The position numbers were made by a program, and so were the translations under genes. This document shows positions 53,180 through 62,437 of a DNA stretch of 64,000 nucleotides, in pieces (positions within the stretch are counted from its first letter, which is position 1; each line of letters starts with the position of its first letter). The notes beneath the pieces were generated by a model. The model did no database searches. It was not told the origin of the DNA and worked only from the letters and a program-made list of their open reading frames with translations. This DNA is from Alcaligenes faecalis (lineage in GTDB: Bacteria > Pseudomonadota > Gammaproteobacteria > Burkholderiales > Burkholderiaceae_B): positions 1,550,001-1,614,000 of the forward strand of contig NZ_CP031747.1 in the NCBI RefSeq assembly GCF_005311025.1, in the 5' to 3' direction.

Positions 53180-54493
53180 TTACAACCAGGTCAAACCAAT
53201 CGAGATCACAATACCCGAGACAATCAACTGAATCAGGCAAAAGCCCATGATGTCCTTGGCTTTCAGACCGGCAATAGCCAATACCGGCAAGGCCCAGAAA
53301 GGCTGCAGCATATTGGTCCAGGAGTCGCCCCAGGCAACGGCCATGGCGGTGCGCGCCATGTCCGCATCCAGAGCCTGTGTGGCAGCAATCACGACCGGGC
53401 TTTGTACGGCCCACTGGCCACCGCCCGAGGGCACAAAGATATTGACCAGACCGGCGCTCATGAAGGTCCAGAAGGGCAGGGTGGTCGCCGTGGCAAAGGA
53501 CACCATCCACTCGGACAGGCTGGCAGCCAGACCGGAGTCGATCATGATGGCCATGATGCCTGCGTAGAAGGGGAACTGAATCACAATCCCGGCACCGCCG
53601 CGGATGGCTTCATCCAGGCTTTTCAGCAGGCGGCGAGGGGTGCCATGCAGCAAGATGGCCAGAATCAGGAAGGTGAAGTTGATCACGTTCAGATTCAGGG
53701 TCGCACCGCGCAACACGTAGTAGTCAAACAGGTAGGCCAGGCCAGCGACACCAATCACGATGGAGATCAGACGGCTGTTTTCCAGACGGTCTGCTGGACG
53801 ATCGGTGGTCTGGTTGACGTCGTCTGGCGTGTCTTCCAGCAGCTTGGGGTCGACGTAAATACTTTCCTTGTCACTGGGCAACATCAAACGGTTAATCAGT
53901 GGCACCAGAATGAACAGGGCGATCACAATGGCCAGGTTAAAGAAGGCGAAGATGGTGTCGGAGGTCCCGATGATGCCGATCTTGTCTTCAGAAAAGTGGC
54001 CCGAGGTGGCAATGGTCAGTGGTACAGAACCGGCCAAGCCACCGTGCCAGACCAGAAAGCCGGAGTAGGCACTGGCAACCAGCAAGCGGTAGTCCACGCG
54101 GACCTGACGGGCCAGCTCTTTGGCGAACAGGGCACCGACCACCAGGCCGAAACCCCAGTTGATCCAGCTGGCCGCCAGTGACACCAGTGTCACCAGAATG
54201 ATGGCGGAACCGGCTGATCGGGCCAGCGAGGCCAGGCCACGCAACCAGCTTTTTACCAGTGGCGTGCTGGCCAGCATGTGACCGGTCAGCAAGACCAGCA
54301 GCATTTGCATGGCAAAGGTCAGCAGGCCCCAAAAGCCATTACCCCAATATTGGATGATCTCCATGGGAGAGCGTTGCTCAAACGCCATGGCCGCAATACC
54401 GGCAATCAGTGTGAGCAGGATGACGAAAATATACGGATCGGGTAGATAGCGTTCAACCAGGCGGACCGAACCGCGCGTCATGGCTTTAAACAT
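53180..54493 (-). CDS. atoE: Short-chain fatty acid transporter AtoE family
   Basis: A 437-aa inner-membrane protein with about ten membrane segments. The ATG at 54493 follows CAGGAG; the ORF extension to 54739 covers only the upstream spacer. The typical segments are RYLPDPYIFVILLTLIAG, SWINWGFGLVVGALFAKELAR, YSGFLVWHGGLAGSVPLTIA and FVPSGGGQWAVQSPVV. It probably imports short-chain fatty acids such as acetoacetate or butyrate. No ato catabolic genes accompany it. Confidence 0.92.
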   Translation of the reverse strand: MFKAMTRGSVRLVERYLPDPYIFVILLTLIAGIAAMAFEQRSPMEIIQYWGNGFWGLLTFAMQMLLVLLTGHMLASTPLVKSWLRGLASLARSAGSAIILVTLVSLAASWINWGFGLVVGALFAKELARQVRVDYRLLVASAYSGFLVWHGGLAGSVPLTIATSGHFSEDKIGIIGTSDTIFAFFNLAIVIALFILVPLINRLMLPSDKESIYVDPKLLEDTPDDVNQTTDRPADRLENSRLISIVIGVAGLAYLFDYYVLRGATLNLNVINFTFLILAILLHGTPRRLLKSLDEAIRGGAGIVIQFPFYAGIMAIMIDSGLAASLSEWMVSFATATTLPFWTFMSAGLVNIFVPSGGGQWAVQSPVVIAATQALDADMARTAMAVAWGDSWTNMLQPFWALPVLAIAGLKAKDIMGFCLIQLIVSGIVISIGLTWL

Positions 54494-54717
54494 AAATTGT
54501 GCTCCTGTGGATTTGCGCCAGTATTTGCGCGGGTCCTGATGTCTTGGGATCGTTTGGGTGCCCGTTTGTGCAGGCACCTTGCTGGCAGCATTTTGATGTA
54601 AATGCTCAGTACAGCCGTATTGTTGGCGAGAAGCTGTAAATTGGGAAGACGGGAAAACCTGAACCTTAAAGTTTCTGGCTAGTTGTTGTTCTTCGCTATA
54701 TGCTTTACTATATAGCG

Positions 54718-54793
54718 GTGTTTTCGAAAGAACCATCACTCATCGCTCGATGATGGGTTCTATTTACGGGCCCCTTGGGGGCCGTTTTTTTTT
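54718..54793 (+). ncRNA. Putative leader RNA or small RNA with terminator
   Basis: A first hairpin (54729-54761, AGAACC-ATCA paired with TGATG-GGTTCT, one bulge) is followed by an intrinsic terminator (54766-54793). The pair lies 63 bp before the TonB receptor start on the same strand, as in attenuators, but could equally be an independent small RNA. No known riboswitch class was recognised. Confidence 0.35.
54766..54793 (+). terminator. Intrinsic terminator before the TonB receptor gene
   Basis: A GC-rich 9-bp stem with one mismatch (ACGGGCCCC...GGGGGCCGT) runs into nine T. On this strand no gene precedes it within 1.6 kb, so it must end a short or leader transcript. Confidence 0.75.
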
Positions 54794-54856
54794 GTGCTGC
54801 ATCTTTGTGTGGCGTCAGTTCATAAATCAATTAGAAAGATCGAATAGGGAAGGGGA

Positions 54857-56902
54857 ATGAGACATCAGTCCAAACGCGCCACAGCAGCGTGTCATCAGTC
54901 CGTCTGTTTTGTGCCGCGCGCATTGGTCTTGAGCATGATGGGGGCCTTGGCAGTTAGCCAGGCTCAGGCTCAGGAAAACAATGACCGCGTGTTTCAGCTG
55001 GGCAAAGTGGTTGTTCAGTCCAGCCTGGATCGCGAGGCTCCGTTGGGGGAGAGCGCAGTCAGCCAGAAAGAAATGCAGGCTTTTGATTTGCGCGATGTGG
55101 GTGCTGCCGTTAGTGTGCAACCCGGCGTGACTGTGTCGGCGGGCGGTGCCCGTAACGAACAGATGGTCTATGTGCGTGGTTTTGATTCTCGTCAGGTGCC
55201 TTTGTTCCTGGACGGTATTCCACAGTACGTGCCGTACGACGGCTATGTGGACTTTACCCGTTTCACCACCATGGACCTGAGCGAAATTCGCGTGGCCAAG
55301 GGAGCAGCTTCCTTACTGTATGGTCCCAACATCATGGGTGGTGCCATCAACCTGGTGACCCGTAAACCCGTCAAGGAGTTTGAAGGCGAGTTCCGCGCCG
55401 GTTACGCCACGGGCGATCAACGCTACAGTGCCTTGAACGTGGGTACCAACCAGGGCTTCTGGTATTTGCAAGCGGGCCTGTCGTGGTCGGGCGAGCGTAC
55501 CTTCCCGCTGGGGCGTGGCTTTGAAGATCAAAAAGCACGTCCTACCGATACCGGCGGCATGCGCAGTAATGCCTCGCAAATGGACAAGAAAGCGTCTTTT
55601 AAATTGGGTATCACGCCCAATGCGACGGATGAGTACGTTATTGGTTACGTGAACCAGAAAGGTCAGAAAGACAATCCGGTCTATACCGGCGTGAACGATG
55701 CCAAGCTGGGTCAACGCTACTGGCGCTGGCCATATTGGGACAAGGAAAGCCTGTATTTCCTGAGTTCCACCCAGATTGGCGAGAGCAACACGATCAAGAC
55801 CCGCGTGTACGAAGACAAGTACAAGAACGGTCTGGATATGTATAGCGATGGTCAATACGCGACCCTGACTGGCCCGACCAGCGAGTACACGGACCGTACC
55901 CGTGGTGCTGCTCTGGAGTGGGTCAACACCAGCCTGGACAATCACGAGCTGCATTTTGCCTTGCACTACAAGGAAGATCAGCACCGTGATCCCAAGCCAT
56001 CGGGCACTGAGCACTATAAGGACGTGACCACGTCTCTGGCGTTTGAAGACCGTATTGCTTTGGGTGAGCTGTGGCAGTTGCGCGTGGGTGCCAGCCACGA
56101 ACGTCGCAAAGCCAAAGAAGCGCACAACTTTGAAACCGGCGATACCGATGCCACCAACGGTTTGCTGGAGCTGGGTTACGACTGGAGCGAGGCCATGCAG
56201 GTCTACGGTAGCGTGGCTTACAAGACTCGTTTCCCCACGATTAAAGATCGCTACTCCAGCCGCATGGGCTACGCCCAACCTAATCCGGATCTGAAACCCG
56301 AGCACGCCATTCACTATGAACTGGGCTTGCGCGGTCAGCCATGGGAAGGTGCACAGCTGGAATCGGCGCTGTTCTTGAGCCAGGTGCGTGACATGATTCA
56401 AAGCACGGTTATTCAGGCTCCCGGTTGTGACAAGTACCGTCCAGTGGGTTTTTGTGATCAGGCCACCAATGTCGGCAAGGCTCGTCAAATGGGTCTGGAG
56501 CTGTCTTTGCAGCAGGAGTTTTCTGCTCATTGGTCGGCAGGCCTGGCGTACACATATTTGAATCGACGCAACCAGTCTGACCCGGACGTCAAACTGGTGG
56601 ATACACCCAATCACCGCCTGTTTGCTCATCTGAGCTGGAAGCCCACTGCGCAGTGGGAAGTGATGGGTTCGGTGGAAACCGAAAGTGGCCGTTACTACTC
56701 CTATGCAAACAATAAGGGTGATCAGATTTACGAAAAAACACCGGGCTTTGCCTTGTTGGGCCTGAAGGGTATCTGGCGTCCGAACTCGGACATCACCCTG
56801 GAAGCCGGTGTGCGTAACCTGGGCGACAAGCTGTATCAATACAAAGAAGGCTACCCCATGCCCGGACGTGTCTGGTTTGTGGGCGGAAGCTATCGTTTCT
56901 AA
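54857..56902 (+). CDS. TonB-dependent outer-membrane receptor
   Basis: A 681-aa receptor. A long signal peptide (residues ~1-35, ending AQAQA) precedes the plug domain (AAVSVQPGVTVSAGGARNEQMVYVRGFDSRQVPLFLDGIP; KGAASLLYGPNIMGGAINLVTRKP) and a 22-strand-type barrel ending GGSYRF. The TonB box is not obvious. It is followed by substrate-binding, permease and ATPase genes of the FecBCD type, so it should bring in an iron chelate or cobamide-like compound. The missing Fur box leaves the ligand open. Confidence 0.93.
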   Translation: MRHQSKRATAACHQSVCFVPRALVLSMMGALAVSQAQAQENNDRVFQLGKVVVQSSLDREAPLGESAVSQKEMQAFDLRDVGAAVSVQPGVTVSAGGARNEQMVYVRGFDSRQVPLFLDGIPQYVPYDGYVDFTRFTTMDLSEIRVAKGAASLLYGPNIMGGAINLVTRKPVKEFEGEFRAGYATGDQRYSALNVGTNQGFWYLQAGLSWSGERTFPLGRGFEDQKARPTDTGGMRSNASQMDKKASFKLGITPNATDEYVIGYVNQKGQKDNPVYTGVNDAKLGQRYWRWPYWDKESLYFLSSTQIGESNTIKTRVYEDKYKNGLDMYSDGQYATLTGPTSEYTDRTRGAALEWVNTSLDNHELHFALHYKEDQHRDPKPSGTEHYKDVTTSLAFEDRIALGELWQLRVGASHERRKAKEAHNFETGDTDATNGLLELGYDWSEAMQVYGSVAYKTRFPTIKDRYSSRMGYAQPNPDLKPEHAIHYELGLRGQPWEGAQLESALFLSQVRDMIQSTVIQAPGCDKYRPVGFCDQATNVGKARQMGLELSLQQEFSAHWSAGLAYTYLNRRNQSDPDVKLVDTPNHRLFAHLSWKPTAQWEVMGSVETESGRYYSYANNKGDQIYEKTPGFALLGLKGIWRPNSDITLEAGVRNLGDKLYQYKEGYPMPGRVWFVGGSYRF

Positions 56903-56941
56903 AGCCGTGCTGTTATTGGCAGTTAAAAGACGAAGGGCGGG

Positions 56942-58021
56942 ATGAAGCGTCGTGACATATTGCGTGCCTTGGCGGCACTGCCGGTTTTGGCGCCTCATGC
57001 CCGTTTGCTGGCCCGGCCTGAGCAGGCGGGAGCCAGCGCCCCGATCAATCTGCATATCAGCGTGGCGGGCAAGCTGCCTGATCCGGCTCAAGTGGGGCGG
57101 ATAGTGGCAGCCGGTCCGCCCGCTTCTGTGCTGGTGTATTGCCTGGCACCCCGCGCGCTTTTAGGTTGGCCTTTTCAACTGGCTCCTGCTGCACGCAGCA
57201 TGATGGAGGCCGCTGGTTTTTCCTTGCCGTATCTTGGCCGTCTGGCCGGTCGGGGCAGTACCTTGTCCCTGGAAAGCCTGCTGGCCTTGAAGCCTGATAT
57301 GGTCGTGGATATAGGCGATGTGAATCCCTATTACGAGTCTGCCGCCAAATCCGTGCAAGAGCAGACGGGCGTGCCTTATGTCTTGCTGGATGGTCGCCTG
57401 AACGACAGCCCGGCGCAGTTGCGTCAGGCAGGTCATATCCTGGGGCAGGCCGAACGCGGCCAGCAATTGGCCTTGCGTGCACAGGCAATTCTGGACAGCG
57501 CACATCAAGCTGCCAGACCCCGAGCCAAAGGCTTGAAAGCCTATTTGGCACGCGGTAACGATGGTCTGGAAACCGGCATGGGCCAATCCATCCATACCGA
57601 GGTGCTGCGGCTTTGCGGCTTGACGGTAATGGGTGACGAGAAAACCGATAATCGTCTGGGCCGTATTTCCTACGAACAATTATTGGCCTGGGACCCGGAC
57701 ATGCTGTTTGCTCAGGATGATGCTTTCTTTGAGCTGGCCCGTACTCAGGCTCCCTGGAATCAGCTCAAGGCAGTGAAGGAAGGACGCTTGTACCGCGTAC
57801 CCGCCTTGCCCTTTGGCTGGCTGGATGGCCCGCCGGGTATCAATCGCCTGGCCGGGGTGATCTGGCTTAATGCCTTGCTGGACGGCAGTGCTGCCATGCC
57901 ACGCATGTATTCAGAGTTGCAGGAGTTTTACTCGGCTTTTTACGGCATGTCCTTGAGCGACGAGCAGGTCAAGCGATTGGTACAAGGGCTGGACCCGCTG
58001 GGTTCTCAGCAAGGCGCATGA
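56942..58021 (+). CDS. FecB/BtuF-type ABC substrate-binding protein
   Basis: A 359-aa periplasmic protein. The N-terminus MKRRDILRALAALPVLAPHARLLA looks like a Tat-type or Sec signal. The core follows the helical-backbone periplasmic-binding fold (LESLLALKPDMVVDIGDVNPYYES, GVPYVLLDGRLND, DPDMLFAQDDAFFEL). It would pass ligand from the TonB receptor to the permease encoded just downstream (ATGA overlap). Confidence 0.9.
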   Translation: MKRRDILRALAALPVLAPHARLLARPEQAGASAPINLHISVAGKLPDPAQVGRIVAAGPPASVLVYCLAPRALLGWPFQLAPAARSMMEAAGFSLPYLGRLAGRGSTLSLESLLALKPDMVVDIGDVNPYYESAAKSVQEQTGVPYVLLDGRLNDSPAQLRQAGHILGQAERGQQLALRAQAILDSAHQAARPRAKGLKAYLARGNDGLETGMGQSIHTEVLRLCGLTVMGDEKTDNRLGRISYEQLLAWDPDMLFAQDDAFFELARTQAPWNQLKAVKEGRLYRVPALPFGWLDGPPGINRLAGVIWLNALLDGSAAMPRMYSELQEFYSAFYGMSLSDEQVKRLVQGLDPLGSQQGA

Positions 58022-59034
58022 AGCCAGGTTTGTCCTACGGGCTATTGCTGCTTTTGCTGGGGCTGGTTCTGGCCGTATTGGTGGTGTTTGCCCTGGGGCA
58101 GGGGGCGTATCCCTTGTCCGGAACAGAAGTGCTGCGCGCCTTGGTCGCCGGTTTTGGTAGCGATCCAGAAGCGGGGCAGAGTCAGGCCGTACGCGTGGTC
58201 TGGGATTTGCGTCTGCCACGTATTGCAGCGGCTTTGCTGGTGGGGGCGGCGCTCTCGACCGCAGGCGCGGCGTATCAAACCATGTTTCGCAATCCACTGG
58301 TTTCACCCGATATCCTGGGTGTGTCCTCGGGTGCAGGTCTGGGGGCGATTCTGGCCATCTATTTGAATTTCTCCTTGTTCGGCGTGCAGATGGCGGCCTT
58401 TGTTGGCGGCCTTCTGGCGGTGGGCATTGTCTTGAGCCTAGCGCGCATGCTACGCCATCATCCACCTATTCTGATATTGGTCCTGGCCGGGATGGCGGTG
58501 GGCACCTTGCTGGGTGCCGCCCTGTCGCTGATCAAGATCCTGGCCGACCCCTACTCTCAATTGCCCTCCATGACCTTCTGGTTATTGGGAGGTTTGAGCG
58601 CCGTACGTTCCTACGAAGTCTGGCCGGCTGCGCTGATGGTATTGGCGTGCATCGTCCCTGTCTGGCTTTTGCGTTGGCGTATCAATGTCCTGGCGCTGCA
58701 AGATGAGGAGGCCCGCTCCTTGGGCATGCCCGTCTCTGCCTTGCGTTGTCTGCTGATCGTTTGCGCGACCTTGATGACGGCGGTGTGCGTGGCTCTGGCA
58801 GGAATTATAGGTTGGGTCGGTTTGCTGATCCCGCACGCGGCCCGTTTATTGGTTGGCCCGGACTTCTCCCGTCTATTGCCCGTTTGCTTGTTGGTGGGCG
58901 CCGCCTTCCTCTTGTTAACCGATACCTTGGCACGAAGCATAGGCACGCTGGAATTGCCCTTGGGTGTGCTGACGGCCTTGGTGGGTGCTCCCGGCTTCTT
59001 GCTGTTGCTGGCTCGTGGTGCGAGGCAGCGATGA
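58018..59034 (+). CDS. FecCD-family ABC permease
   Basis: A 338-aa inner-membrane protein with about ten membrane segments. Diagnostic stretches are RLPRIAAALLVGAALSTAGAAYQTMFRNPLVSPDILGVSSGAGLGA, here given only as landmarks RLPRIAAALLVGAAL and NPLVSPDILGVSSGAG, and GWVGLLIPHAARLLVGPDFSRLLP. It is the channel of the importer. Both ends overlap neighbouring genes by 4 bp. Confidence 0.93.
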   Translation: MKPGLSYGLLLLLLGLVLAVLVVFALGQGAYPLSGTEVLRALVAGFGSDPEAGQSQAVRVVWDLRLPRIAAALLVGAALSTAGAAYQTMFRNPLVSPDILGVSSGAGLGAILAIYLNFSLFGVQMAAFVGGLLAVGIVLSLARMLRHHPPILILVLAGMAVGTLLGAALSLIKILADPYSQLPSMTFWLLGGLSAVRSYEVWPAALMVLACIVPVWLLRWRINVLALQDEEARSLGMPVSALRCLLIVCATLMTAVCVALAGIIGWVGLLIPHAARLLVGPDFSRLLPVCLLVGAAFLLLTDTLARSIGTLELPLGVLTALVGAPGFLLLLARGARQR

Positions 59035-59798
59035 GCGAACAAGGCTTGGAAGCGATTGATCTGGCTGTAGGCTACGGGCGCAAGCAAGTCGCCAGTAATT
59101 TGAATCTGCGCGTACAGACCGGGCAGGTCGTTTGTTTGCTCGGGCCCAATGGCAGCGGTAAGTCCACCTTGCTGCGCACCTTGCTGGGCCTGCAGCCGCC
59201 TTTAAAAGGGCAGGTGAAGGTGCAGGGCAAGCCCCTGGAGCAATGGAGTGCGCGTGCCCTGGCCAGACAACTGGCCTATGTACCGCAAGCGCAGGAGTCG
59301 GCCTTTGCCTTCACGGTAGAACAATGGGTCTTGCTAGGTTGCGCCAGTGAGCTGGCCTGGTACACCCAACCTCGGGCCGCCGACCGGCAATGGGTAGGCG
59401 TTTGCCTGGAGCGGTTGGGCATAGGGCAGCTGGCTCAAAAACGTATTGATCAGATCAGTGGTGGAGAGCGCCAGCTGTGCGTGATTGCACGGGCCTTGGC
59501 GCAGCGTTCGCAGTTCTTGATCATGGACGAACCCGCCTCCAGCCTGGACTTCGCGAATCAATTACGGGTACTGGATCAAGTCTCGCACTTGCGTCAGGAA
59601 GGTCTGGGTGTGCTTTTGTGTACGCATCAACCCGAACATGCGGCCCGCGTGGCGGACTGGGTGATCTTGTATCGGGATGGGGGCATATTGGCGCAGGGAC
59701 AGCCCCGCGACATGCTTAGTCAGGCCAGTTTGCGCCAGCTGTACCAACTGCCAGCGCATGCCTTTGAACTACCTGATTGGTATGCGCGAAGGGCCTGA
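59031..59798 (+). CDS. FecE-type ABC importer ATPase
   Basis: A 255-aa ATPase. The ATG at 59031 overlaps the permease stop (ATGA); the ORF start at 58746 is inside the permease gene. Walker A is GPNGSGKST, signature QISGGERQL, Walker B QFLIMDEPAS with downstream H-loop LLCTHQPEH. It drives uptake by the TonB-linked system. It is the last gene of the import operon. Confidence 0.94.
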   Translation: MSEQGLEAIDLAVGYGRKQVASNLNLRVQTGQVVCLLGPNGSGKSTLLRTLLGLQPPLKGQVKVQGKPLEQWSARALARQLAYVPQAQESAFAFTVEQWVLLGCASELAWYTQPRAADRQWVGVCLERLGIGQLAQKRIDQISGGERQLCVIARALAQRSQFLIMDEPASSLDFANQLRVLDQVSHLRQEGLGVLLCTHQPEHAARVADWVILYRDGGILAQGQPRDMLSQASLRQLYQLPAHAFELPDWYARRA

Positions 59799-59813
59799 GG
59801 CCCCCCGAGCTTC

Positions 59814-60374
59814 TCACATGTTTTTCAAGGCAGCACGACCGTATTGGTTGTTGTGCTCCACTACACGCGTCAGCATGGTCATAAAGGTCTGGCGCTGCTT
59901 GGCGGTCAGTGGGTCGAGCAGTCGTTCCTGGGCGCGGTTCATGCCTGCACTGATTTCCTTCATCGCCGCCAATCCTGCTTCGGTGATGTAGGTCTGGCGA
60001 GAGCGGCGGTCTTCGGGGTTGATACGACGCCCCAGCAAACCTTTTTCCTCCAGCCTGCGGATGACATCGGCCGAGGTGGTGCGATCCAGCCCCAGCTCGT
60101 AGCCGATCGTGGTTTGATCCAGCCAGGGTGAACCCATCAACACGGACAGGACACCGTGCTGGACAGGGGTGAGGTCACTTTTGCACTCCTCGTAAAACAT
60201 GGCGTAGTGAATCTGGTTAAGACGGCGGACCAGAAAACCAGGCCGGGACCACAGTTTGCGTCGATACAGCTCGGCATTTTCTTCTTCCACTGGACCCAGG
60301 ATTTCGGCCTCGTCGGCTTCCAGTCGTTCTTCTTGCTTTAGCTCGGCGTGATTCTTCATGGATAAGTCAGTCAT
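59814..60374 (-). CDS. picR: MarR-family regulator, paralogue 2 (PicR-like)
   Basis: A 186-aa regulator nearly identical to the one at 35775 (about 27 differences by eye). The start at 60374 (MTDLSMKNH) is chosen because length and N-terminus then match; an ORF extension to 60452 has no homology to paralogue 1. The winged helix is LDQTTIGYELGLDRTTSADVIRRLEEKGLLGRR. It diverges from the picC-like decarboxylase gene, with operator TCAGCATACTGA between. The picR name rests on this context and is tentative. Confidence 0.88.
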   Translation of the reverse strand: MTDLSMKNHAELKQEERLEADEAEILGPVEEENAELYRRKLWSRPGFLVRRLNQIHYAMFYEECKSDLTPVQHGVLSVLMGSPWLDQTTIGYELGLDRTTSADVIRRLEEKGLLGRRINPEDRRSRQTYITEAGLAAMKEISAGMNRAQERLLDPLTAKQRQTFMTMLTRVVEHNNQYGRAALKNM

Positions 60375-60588
60375 CGATTGAGTGGCCTTCAGCCCGTTGC
60401 CAACAAGGCAGCACACTGAAAGCGGGACGACCTGCAAAGGGTACGGCTGCAAGGTCGGCGTCTACAAGGAAAGCAGGGCTACGCTAACGTGAACAAAAGC
60501 CCTGATTTCTGATTTGCAGTCATTTCTACAGGCGCTGTCCACGCCCCAAAGTATATGTGATTTCCCGACTTGCTGAAAACAATAATAA

Positions 60589-60600
60589 TCAGCATACTGA
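60589..60600. promoter_or_regulatory. MarR operator, picR / picC
   Basis: TCAGCATACTGA, matching TCAG-N4-CTGA. It stands between the divergent genes, next to the block ATTTCCCGACTTGCTGAAAA (60560-60579) shared with paralogue 1. The rest of 60375-60664 shows nothing else. Confidence 0.72.
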
Positions 60601-60664
60601 TAGATATTGTTGGGGGGTCAAACGATTGACCTTATGTAAATCAATAATTTAGGGAAAATTTACG

Positions 60665-61636
60665 GTGAAACGTATTAAAAAAATAGCACTGGAGGAGCAC
60701 TTCAACGCCGTTGGCTTTGAGGATTATTCCAAGGCCTTTGTCAAACATATTGACAGTGCCGACGCGCGTGAACTGATGGCTCGTTTGCATGACTTCGACG
60801 CCCAGCGTCTGGAGGTGATGGATCGTGCCGGTATCGAGTACGTTGTGCTGTCGCAGACTGGCCCTGGGGTACAGGTGGAAAAGGATGTGTCCGTCGCTAT
60901 CGAGCGTTCACGTCAGAACAATGATTTCCTGGCGCAGCAAATTGCACGCCATCCCGATCGTCTGGGCGGCTTTGCCACTTTGCCCATGCAAGACCCGGCT
61001 GCTGCCGCGCAGGAATTGACGCGTGCGGTGCAGGATCTGGGCTTGAAAGGCGCTTTGGTTAACGGTCACACGCATGGCGTGTACTACGATGGCCGCGAAT
61101 ATGATGCCTTCTGGGAAACCGTGCAGAAGCTGGATGTGCCGTTCTATCTGCACCCCTTTGATGCTTATGAAATGCCGCACGCTTACACAGGCCACCCGGA
61201 GCTGATGGGTGCAACCTGGGGTTGGGGTGTGGAAACCGGCACTCACGCGCTGCGCATGTTGTTCGGTGGTGTGTTTGATCGCTGCCCGGATGTGAAGTTG
61301 ATCTTGGGTCATATGGGTGAAGGCTTGCCGTTCCAGCGCTGGCGCTACGACAGCCGCTTTGCCGTGTACCCACATGGTGTGACCTTGAAGCGCAAGCCTT
61401 CCGAGTACATCGGCAGCAACATCCTGATCACTACTTCGGGTGTCTGTTCTGCCCCAACGCTAATGGGCGCAATTGGTGAAATGGGTGCTGAAGCCGTACT
61501 GTTCTCGGTTGATTACCCCTACGAGTCCACCGAGCTGGCCGCTGATTTCATCGAGGCAGCGCCTATGGATGACAAGACACGCGAGCTGGTTTGCTACGGC
61601 AACGCTGCCCGTCTGTTCAAGCTGGACCGGAGCTAA
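60665..61636 (+). CDS. picC: Amidohydrolase-2 decarboxylase, picC-like
   Basis: A 323-aa TIM-barrel enzyme of the gamma-resorcylate/ACMSD decarboxylase group; start GTG 60665. Metal ligands appear in KKIALEEHF (Glu and His near residues 8-10), in VPFYLHPFDAYE, LILGHMGEGLPF and FSVDYPYES. Such enzymes remove a carboxyl next to a ring hydroxyl. Next to a PicR-like MarR and a deformylase-like gene it best fits 3,6-dihydroxypicolinate decarboxylase of picolinate breakdown. Gamma-resorcylate-type decarboxylase is the alternative. Confidence 0.8.
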   Translation: MKRIKKIALEEHFNAVGFEDYSKAFVKHIDSADARELMARLHDFDAQRLEVMDRAGIEYVVLSQTGPGVQVEKDVSVAIERSRQNNDFLAQQIARHPDRLGGFATLPMQDPAAAAQELTRAVQDLGLKGALVNGHTHGVYYDGREYDAFWETVQKLDVPFYLHPFDAYEMPHAYTGHPELMGATWGWGVETGTHALRMLFGGVFDRCPDVKLILGHMGEGLPFQRWRYDSRFAVYPHGVTLKRKPSEYIGSNILITTSGVCSAPTLMGAIGEMGAEAVLFSVDYPYESTELAADFIEAAPMDDKTRELVCYGNAARLFKLDRS

Positions 61637-62310
61637 GCATGAGCACATTTCTGTACGGCGCTCATGTGCACGCCAATGGCATTCGTCAGCATTACCTGCG
61701 TTACGGTGGCTCCGTCGGTGGGCGTGACCAGCGTCCTGCCGTCATCATCGTTCCCGGCATTACCAGCCCGGCGGTGACCTGGGGTTTTGTGGGTGAACAA
61801 TTCGGTAAGCACTTTGATACCTACATTCAAGACGTGCGTGGTCGCGGCTTGAGCGAAGCGGCTGAAGGTATGGATTACAGCCTGGATGCGCAGGCGGATG
61901 ACTTGATCGCCTTGGCTCAAGCGCTGGGCCTGAAGGACTACATCGTGGTTGGTCACTCCATGGGTGCCCGCATTGGTTTGCGTGCCGCTCACAAGAACAG
62001 CGAGGGCCTGAATCGTCTGGTGATGGTTGATCCGCCAGTGTCTGGCCCAGGTCGTCGCGCTTATCCCTCCAAGTTGCCCTGGTACGTGGATTCCATGGCG
62101 ATGGCTCGCAAGGGTTGCACGGCTGACGATATGCGTGCCTTCTGCCCGACCTGGACCGAAGAGCAATTGCAATTGCGTGCTCAGTGGCTGCACACCTGCC
62201 ACGAGCCTGCGATTCTGGCCAGCTTTGAGGGCTTTCATACCGACGATATTCATGTCGATTTCCCGCACTTGAACGTCCCCGCCTTGCTGATGACAGCAGA
62301 GCGCGTGCAA

Positions 62311-62380
62311 GGGTCGTGCTGTTTGAGGAGCACGCTTGCGGTTTGTCCGGGGGACAAACCGCGCTCCGAGTTCACGACCC
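62311..62380. repeat. Nested three-stem inverted repeat
   Basis: Outer stem GGGTCGTG/CACGACCC (62311-62318, 62373-62380); middle GGAGC/GCTCC (62327-62331, 62363-62367); inner perfect 11-bp GCGGTTTGTCC/GGACAAACCGC (62338-62348, 62352-62362) around GGG. All pairings are exact. The layout recalls folded recombination sites, but no integron attC core sites (GTTRRRY) were found. Confidence 0.75.
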
Positions 62381-62407
62381 GCCCGCATCTGGACTCTGAC
62401 AAGGGGA

Positions 62408-62437
62408 CCCGTGCGCAGCACGGGCGGATGACCCGCC
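62408..62437. repeat. Overlapping hairpins downstream of the nested repeat
   Basis: CCCGTGC-GCA-GCACGGG (62408-62424) and GGCGG-ATGAC-CCGCC (62423-62437) share two bases and so exclude each other. Confidence 0.6.

Larger units (their letters stand above)
54494..54856. promoter_or_regulatory. Divergent spacer, atoE / TonB receptor
   Basis: This 363-bp region has no credible gene. Besides the leader and terminator listed separately it has a perfect 8-bp inverted repeat, CGCTATAT-N8-ATATAGCG (54694-54717). No Fur box or cobalamin box was found. Confidence 0.5.

Noticed and set aside
54572-54587. Sigma-54-like element (AGGCACC-TTGC-TGGCA) before the TonB receptor
   Set aside because: Only 9 of 12 matches, ~285 bp from the start codon and before an intrinsic terminator; GG-N10-GC alone is expected by chance about once in 256 positions.
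54494-54856. Cobalamin riboswitch before the TonB/BtuFCD-like operon
   Set aside because: No B12-box-like conserved stretch, and the leader is too short for that class.
62311-62380. Integron attC site
   Set aside because: Folding is suggestive, but the GTTRRRY and RYYYAAC core boxes and any integrase gene are missing.
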